Origin: Erythrobacter sp. UBA3075
GTDB lineage: Bacteria; Pseudomonadota; Alphaproteobacteria; Sphingomonadales; Sphingomonadaceae
DNA: 12,059 bases
NCBI GenBank assembly: GCA_002367375.1
Contig: DFBR01000219.1
Location: 1 to 12,059, forward strand
Direction of reading: 5' to 3'
Below are positions 9,520-12,059 of the stretch, piece after piece (the first letter of the stretch is position 1; the number at the start of each line of letters is the position of its first letter). A model generated the notes under the pieces. That model saw nothing but the letters and a program-made list of their open reading frames with translations. It did no database searches and was not told the origin of the DNA. Both the position numbers and the translations under genes were made by a program.

Positions 9520-9837
9520 ATGTCGGTGCTCACCATCCGGGCACACAGGCGCTATGCACTGCGGATGCCCTCCAAATTGCAGAGCGAAGGTCGCAAGTCG
9601 GCCTCCTGCCTGCTGATCGAACTGTCGCAGCATGGTGCGCGCGTCAGCAATCTTGGGCGCCGTAAATTTGAAGTGGGCGAACGCGTCGCGCTCAATACAG
9701 ATTGCGGCAGGCAGCTGCATGGCAAAATTCGCTGGGCGCATAACGGGCGCGCGGGGATTGAACTGGGCCAATCGCTCCACTTGCCAGAATTGTCCGAATT
9801 GATTGATGCCAACCGCAATGAATTTGCGGTCGCCTGA
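9520..9837 (+). CDS. PilZ-domain protein
   Basis: Small single-domain protein of 105 residues, probably a cyclic-di-GMP receptor or a degenerate relative. Visible: the N-terminal arginine cluster RAHRRYALR (7-15), which can supply the RxxxR motif; then IELSQHGARVSN, where E34-L-S36-Q-H-G39 stands for the usual (D/N)xSxxG; then the beta-barrel pattern FEVGERVAL, GKIRWAHNGRAGIEL. The glutamate in place of Asp/Asn makes ligand binding uncertain. Start 9520 is preferred: AGAAGG (9505-9510) is 9 nt upstream; ATG 9511 follows that site with no spacing. The frame continues upstream as antisense to recN, but without PilZ similarity. It lies between recN and bamD on the opposite strand. Confidence 0.82.
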   Translation: MSVLTIRAHRRYALRMPSKLQSEGRKSASCLLIELSQHGARVSNLGRRKFEVGERVALNTDCGRQLHGKIRWAHNGRAGIELGQSLHLPELSELIDANRNEFAVA

Positions 9838-9859
9838 TCTGGCCTAGCCGTTCGAGATT

Positions 9860-10654
9860 TTACCCACCAACGCGCGCTGGCTGATGCTCCTGCATCAAAT
9901 CATAGGCGCGTTCATACCATTCATTGCCCGGATAATTGGCCCCAAGCACGGCAGCATAGCGCTGCGCTTCTTCGGGTACGCCGATAGCCAGACTGGCTTC
10001 CACCAGGCGGAACAACGCTTCCGGAGCATGGCTGGTGGTCTGGTAATCGTCGATCACATTCTGGAACCGCAGCTGCGCGGCCAGCCATTGGCCGGTGCCC
10101 TCGTAAAAACGACCGATTTCCATTTCCTTGCCTGCAAGGTGATCGTTGACGAGATCAATCTTGAGCCGTGCATCAGCGGCATAGGGGCTGCGCGGATAGC
10201 GGCGCACAATTTCATTCAGCGCGGCAAGCGCCTGACGCGTGATCGCCTGATCGCGTTCGACATCGCTGATCTGCTCGTAATAGCTGAGCGCGATCAGATA
10301 ATAGGCATAGGGCGCATCACGGTTGCCCGGATGGATCGACAGAAAGCGCCCTGCGGAAGAGATGGCCCCGTTATATTCGCGTGCGGCATAGTAGGAAAAC
10401 GCACTCATCAACTGCGCGCGGCGCGCCCATGGCGAATAGGGGTGCTGACGCTCCACTTCGTCAAACAGCGCCGCTGCAAGCGTCAGATCGCCGCGATCAA
10501 GCCGTTCCTTGGCCGCATTATACAGCGTTTCCACGTCGCGCGCGACGTAGGCGATGTCGGTCTGTTCATTGGCGCTGCCGCCACCACAGCCGGTTAGAAC
10601 AAGGGCGCAGGTTGCAGCAGCAAGCGTGCCGCGAAGCGTTTTGGTCAGTCTCAT
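9860..10654 (-). CDS. bamD: Outer-membrane assembly lipoprotein BamD
   Basis: Lipoprotein of the BAM complex, which inserts beta-barrel proteins into the outer membrane from the periplasmic side. It has 264 residues from ATG 10654. The signal peptide ends in lipobox LTGC with C23. The rest is a run of TPR-like helical repeats: VETLYNAAKERLDRGDLTLA, then HPYSPWARRAQLMSAFSYY, the RDQ segment, RYPRSPYAADARLKID, the strongly conserved LAGKEMEIGRFY, and YQTTSHAPEALFRLVEASL. The frame extends 23 codons upstream to a GTG at 10723, but 10654 gives a proper lipoprotein signal. GAGGA directly abuts the ATG, too close for a normal ribosome site; a promoter placed just upstream suggests a leaderless mRNA. 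bamD-recN-ligA is a common alphaproteobacterial order. Confidence 0.95.
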   Translation of the reverse strand: MRLTKTLRGTLAAATCALVLTGCGGGSANEQTDIAYVARDVETLYNAAKERLDRGDLTLAAALFDEVERQHPYSPWARRAQLMSAFSYYAAREYNGAISSAGRFLSIHPGNRDAPYAYYLIALSYYEQISDVERDQAITRQALAALNEIVRRYPRSPYAADARLKIDLVNDHLAGKEMEIGRFYEGTGQWLAAQLRFQNVIDDYQTTSHAPEALFRLVEASLAIGVPEEAQRYAAVLGANYPGNEWYERAYDLMQEHQPARVGG

Positions 10655-10689
10655 TCCTCGCCTATAGCTATGCCCGCGCTGAACGCCAA
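10655..10689 (-). promoter_or_regulatory. bamD: Candidate bamD promoter, predicting leaderless transcript
   Basis: On the minus strand TTGGCG (10689-10684), exactly 17 nt, then TATAGG (10666-10661) match a sigma-70 promoter at 4/6 in each box with ideal spacing. Only 6 nt separate the -10 box from the ATG, so transcription should begin at or next to the start codon. Confidence 0.5.
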
Positions 10690-10930
10690 GTGAAGGTGAG
10701 CGCTTCATCCCGATTTCCCGCACATCCGCCGAAATGATCTCTCATGCAATCATATCGACACTTGTCGTGACGATTATGTCGGTCGTCGGAGCGGTCATAG
10801 CTTTGTCGATGTTGCGCATAGGCTGGTCGAGACGTGCAATCATTTCATGCATGCATTCCCTAGAAAACACTCATCGCTTTCGGTCACCCCCCACCCCCCA
10901 CCAGGCCGGGAGCACAAGAGGAGGAACAAG
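10690..10930. promoter_or_regulatory. Divergent bamD / UrcA intergenic region, promoter of UrcA gene not resolved
   Basis: This is less GC-rich than its surroundings. It holds a direct repeat TGCAATCAT (10745-10753 and 10835-10843), a 10-base palindrome ATGCATGCAT (10847-10856), and two C6 runs in CACCCCCCACCCCCCACC (10885-10902) just before the UrcA ribosome site. A possible promoter is TTGCGC, 17 nt, TGCAAT (about 10812-10840), but the -35 match is weak. No gene is supported here. Confidence 0.3.
10919..10924 (+). promoter_or_regulatory. Strong ribosome binding site of the UrcA gene
   Basis: Consensus AGGAGG, 6 nt before ATG 10931. It fixes the start and excludes the in-frame ATG at 10847, which lies upstream of this site. 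Confidence 0.75.
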
Positions 10931-11251
10931 ATGAACAATTTCCTAAAAGGCGGCCTTGCCGCAACGCTGGCAGCAAGTGCCCTTGTCGCGGCGCCTGCAT
11001 TCGCTGTTGACGAGACCGAGCCTGCCGCTGTGGCGGTAGCCTATGACGATCTCGACCTGGCCACCGAGGAGGGCCAGACCCAGCTTGAACGCCGCCTGCG
11101 CCGTGCCGCACGTTACGTGTGCGGGATGGACATTCGCGATGCCGCTTCCCGCTTCCCCAGCCGCGAAGCCCAGCTTTGCTACGCGGAGAAGGTCGAGAGC
11201 TTCGACCGCCGCATTGCTAGCATCGTCGAAACGCAGGCGTACGGCGGTTGA
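10931..11251 (+). CDS. UrcA-family exported protein
   Basis: Small secreted protein of 106 residues; UrcA-family proteins are common in sphingomonads and related alphaproteobacteria and have no established biochemical function. A Sec signal peptide fits residues 1-25 (lysine, hydrophobic core, cleavage after AFA). The mature part shows the family pattern: VAVAYDDLDLATEEGQTQL, then RLRRAARYVCG and a second cysteine in QLCYAEK. C64 and C83 could form a periplasmic disulfide. It is monocistronic, with a consensus ribosome site upstream and a strong terminator downstream, so steady or high expression is plausible. Confidence 0.85.
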   Translation: MNNFLKGGLAATLAASALVAAPAFAVDETEPAAVAVAYDDLDLATEEGQTQLERRLRRAARYVCGMDIRDAASRFPSREAQLCYAEKVESFDRRIASIVETQAYGG

Positions 11252-11267
11252 ATTAGCGCCCAGATCA

Positions 11268-11321
11268 AGGTCTCGCGCACAAGATGCCGTAGGGTAAGTG
11301 CGGCAAATCTCAACGAGACCT
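11268..11321 (+). ncRNA. Candidate structured RNA in the 3' region of the UrcA gene
   Basis: Two nested helices are visible. The outer helix is a perfect 8-bp stem AGGTCTCG (11268-11275) / CGAGACCT (11314-11321). The inner one pairs AGATGCCG (11282-11289) with CGGC-AA-ATCT (11301-11310), 8 bp with a two-base bulge and an 11-base loop. It ends 5 nt before an intrinsic terminator. It could be a 3'-UTR-derived small RNA, an mRNA-stabilising 3' end, or a leader element of the next gene. It matches no RNA family I recognise; covariation has not been tested. Confidence 0.4.
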
Positions 11322-11326
11322 CACTA

Positions 11327-11385
11327 GAGCCCGCTGCACTCGCTTCCCGTCCACCGGGAGTGATGCGGCGGGCTCCTTCTTTTTT
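11327..11385 (+). terminator. Rho-independent terminator after the UrcA gene
   Basis: GAGCCCGC (11327-11334) pairs with GCGGGCTC (11368-11375). The inner arms GCA-CTCGCTTCCCG and CCGGGAGTGATGC extend the stem imperfectly to a short loop. A T-rich tail CTTCTTTTTT (11376-11385) follows directly. It separates the UrcA gene from the oxygenase. Confidence 0.88.
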
Positions 11386-11407
11386 GGATGAGCGGCTGGG
11401 TAGAGGG

Positions 11408-11444
11408 CTGGCGCAAGGCAGCGCGCTTTCCTATAGCCTCACCC
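11408..11444 (+). promoter_or_regulatory. Weak candidate promoter of the oxygenase gene
   Basis: CTGGCG (11408-11413), 18 nt, TATAGC (11432-11437), then 7 nt to the ATG. The arrangement mirrors the bamD promoter and no Shine-Dalgarno is seen, so a leaderless mRNA is possible. The -35 match is poor. Confidence 0.3.
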
Positions 11445-12059
11445 ATGCCCAAGGCGCTTTTCGAACTTAATCCCGATCTCGACCGGACAGCTCTGGCGGC
11501 GCAGTTCGCGCAAGCGAACCGGTTGCAGATACCCGATGTACTTACCGAAGAAACCGCGCGCGAATTGCGCACGATCCTCCAGTCCCGAACCGACTGGGGC
11601 ATGGCCTTACAGGCAGGCGCGGATGGCGAGGCACATGGCTTTCGCGCGCGGGACTTGCGCCAGCGCGAAGTGGCGCAAAAAGCGATGGAAATCGGCCAGG
11701 CGACCGACAAGGCCGCCGCCGGGCGTGATTACGCCTACCGCGCGCTGCGCTATTCGCTGGTGGAGGCGCTGCAGGGCGGCTGGGATCCGGACGGACCACA
11801 TGAAGTCTTGCTTGAACACCTCAATGCCGCACCCTTCCTTGGGCTGATGCGCGATATCACCGGGATCGATAATCTGATCAAGGCCGACGCCCATGCCAGC
11901 TGCTTCGCGCCGCAGCATTTCCTCGGCCTGCACAATGACAGCCATGTCGCCGAAGGCTGGCGCATTGCCTATGTCCTCAACCTTACCATCGATGATTGGT
12001 ATCCCGATTGGGGCGGCTATCTGGTGTTTTTCGATGAGGACGGGAACATTGAAACCGGC
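11445..12059 (+). CDS. 2-oxoglutarate/Fe(II)-dependent oxygenase, prolyl-hydroxylase-like (partial, C-terminus outside window)
   Basis: The first 205 residues of a non-heme iron dioxygenase are present. The metal motif HxD is seen as H163-N-D165 in GLHNDSH, followed by RIAYVLNLT (173-181) and DWGGYLVFF (188-196), the strand pattern typical of prolyl 4-hydroxylase/Tpa1-like double-stranded beta-helix domains. The second iron-binding histidine and the 2-oxoglutarate-binding arginine should lie past the right edge. The N-terminal part (1-145) is a helical extension with no motif I recognise. The substrate is unknown; these enzymes hydroxylate proteins, amino acids or small molecules. The start is the first ATG in frame; no ribosome site is evident. 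It is separated from the UrcA gene by a terminator, so it is transcribed on its own. Confidence 0.87.
   Translation, partial: MPKALFELNPDLDRTALAAQFAQANRLQIPDVLTEETARELRTILQSRTDWGMALQAGADGEAHGFRARDLRQREVAQKAMEIGQATDKAAAGRDYAYRALRYSLVEALQGGWDPDGPHEVLLEHLNAAPFLGLMRDITGIDNLIKADAHASCFAPQHFLGLHNDSHVAEGWRIAYVLNLTIDDWYPDWGGYLVFFDEDGNIETG

Noticed and set aside
10655..10723. N-terminal extension of bamD from GTG 10723 or ATG 10708
   Set aside because: It would place about 20 polar and basic residues before a good lipoprotein signal; a promoter lies within it.
10734..10934. 66-codon plus-strand frame with a hydrophobic N-terminus, a possible small membrane protein
   Set aside because: No ribosome site, several ATA and TTG codons unlike the neighbours, and it runs through the C-tract and over the UrcA ribosome site and start. 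Treated as intergenic.

Overview
The window is high-GC chromosomal DNA from an alphaproteobacterium, most likely order Sphingomonadales and probably Erythrobacteraceae or a close relative. The assignment is inferred from gene content and protein style: sdhCDA order, an UrcA-family protein, a bamD/recN/ligA cluster and a chromosomal subclass B3 metallo-beta-lactamase. No search was run. Nothing looks recently acquired: there is no insertion sequence, integrase, tRNA or CRISPR array.

Layout. (1) 1-2024, minus strand: sdhC, sdhD and the N-terminal two thirds of sdhA, the start of a succinate dehydrogenase (complex II) operon that runs off the left edge. (2) 2159-5421, plus strand: four genes that overlap or abut (SDR oxidoreductase, B3 metallo-beta-lactamase with a lipoprotein signal, prmA, DUF2459/TIGR02117 protein). 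They read as one translationally coupled operon, divergent from sdh. (3) 5427-9385, minus strand: recN, ligA and a 60-residue glycine-rich membrane protein, meeting operon 2 tail to tail with 5 bp between stop codons. (4) 9520-9837, plus strand: a small PilZ-domain gene lying between recN and bamD, which are adjacent in many alphaproteobacteria. (5) 9860-10654, minus strand: bamD. (6) 10931-11251, plus strand: a secreted UrcA-family protein, followed by a structured 3' region and an intrinsic terminator. (7) 11445 to the right edge: N-terminal part of a 2-oxoglutarate/Fe(II) oxygenase.

Most genes are housekeeping: respiration and TCA cycle (Sdh), ribosomal protein methylation (PrmA), replication and repair (LigA, RecN), and outer-membrane assembly (BamD). 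Points worth a second look are: (a) the beta-lactamase keeps every B3 zinc ligand plus cysteines matching the three disulfides of AIM-1, carries a lipobox, and is co-translated with prmA; (b) the recN-ligA junction encodes two RNA hairpins, one burying the ligA Shine-Dalgarno; (c) there is a two-helix RNA-like fold directly before the terminator after the UrcA gene; (d) a duplicated small glycine-zipper protein is coupled to ligA; (e) bamD has a well-spaced promoter that predicts a leaderless mRNA. I see no clearly new multi-gene system.
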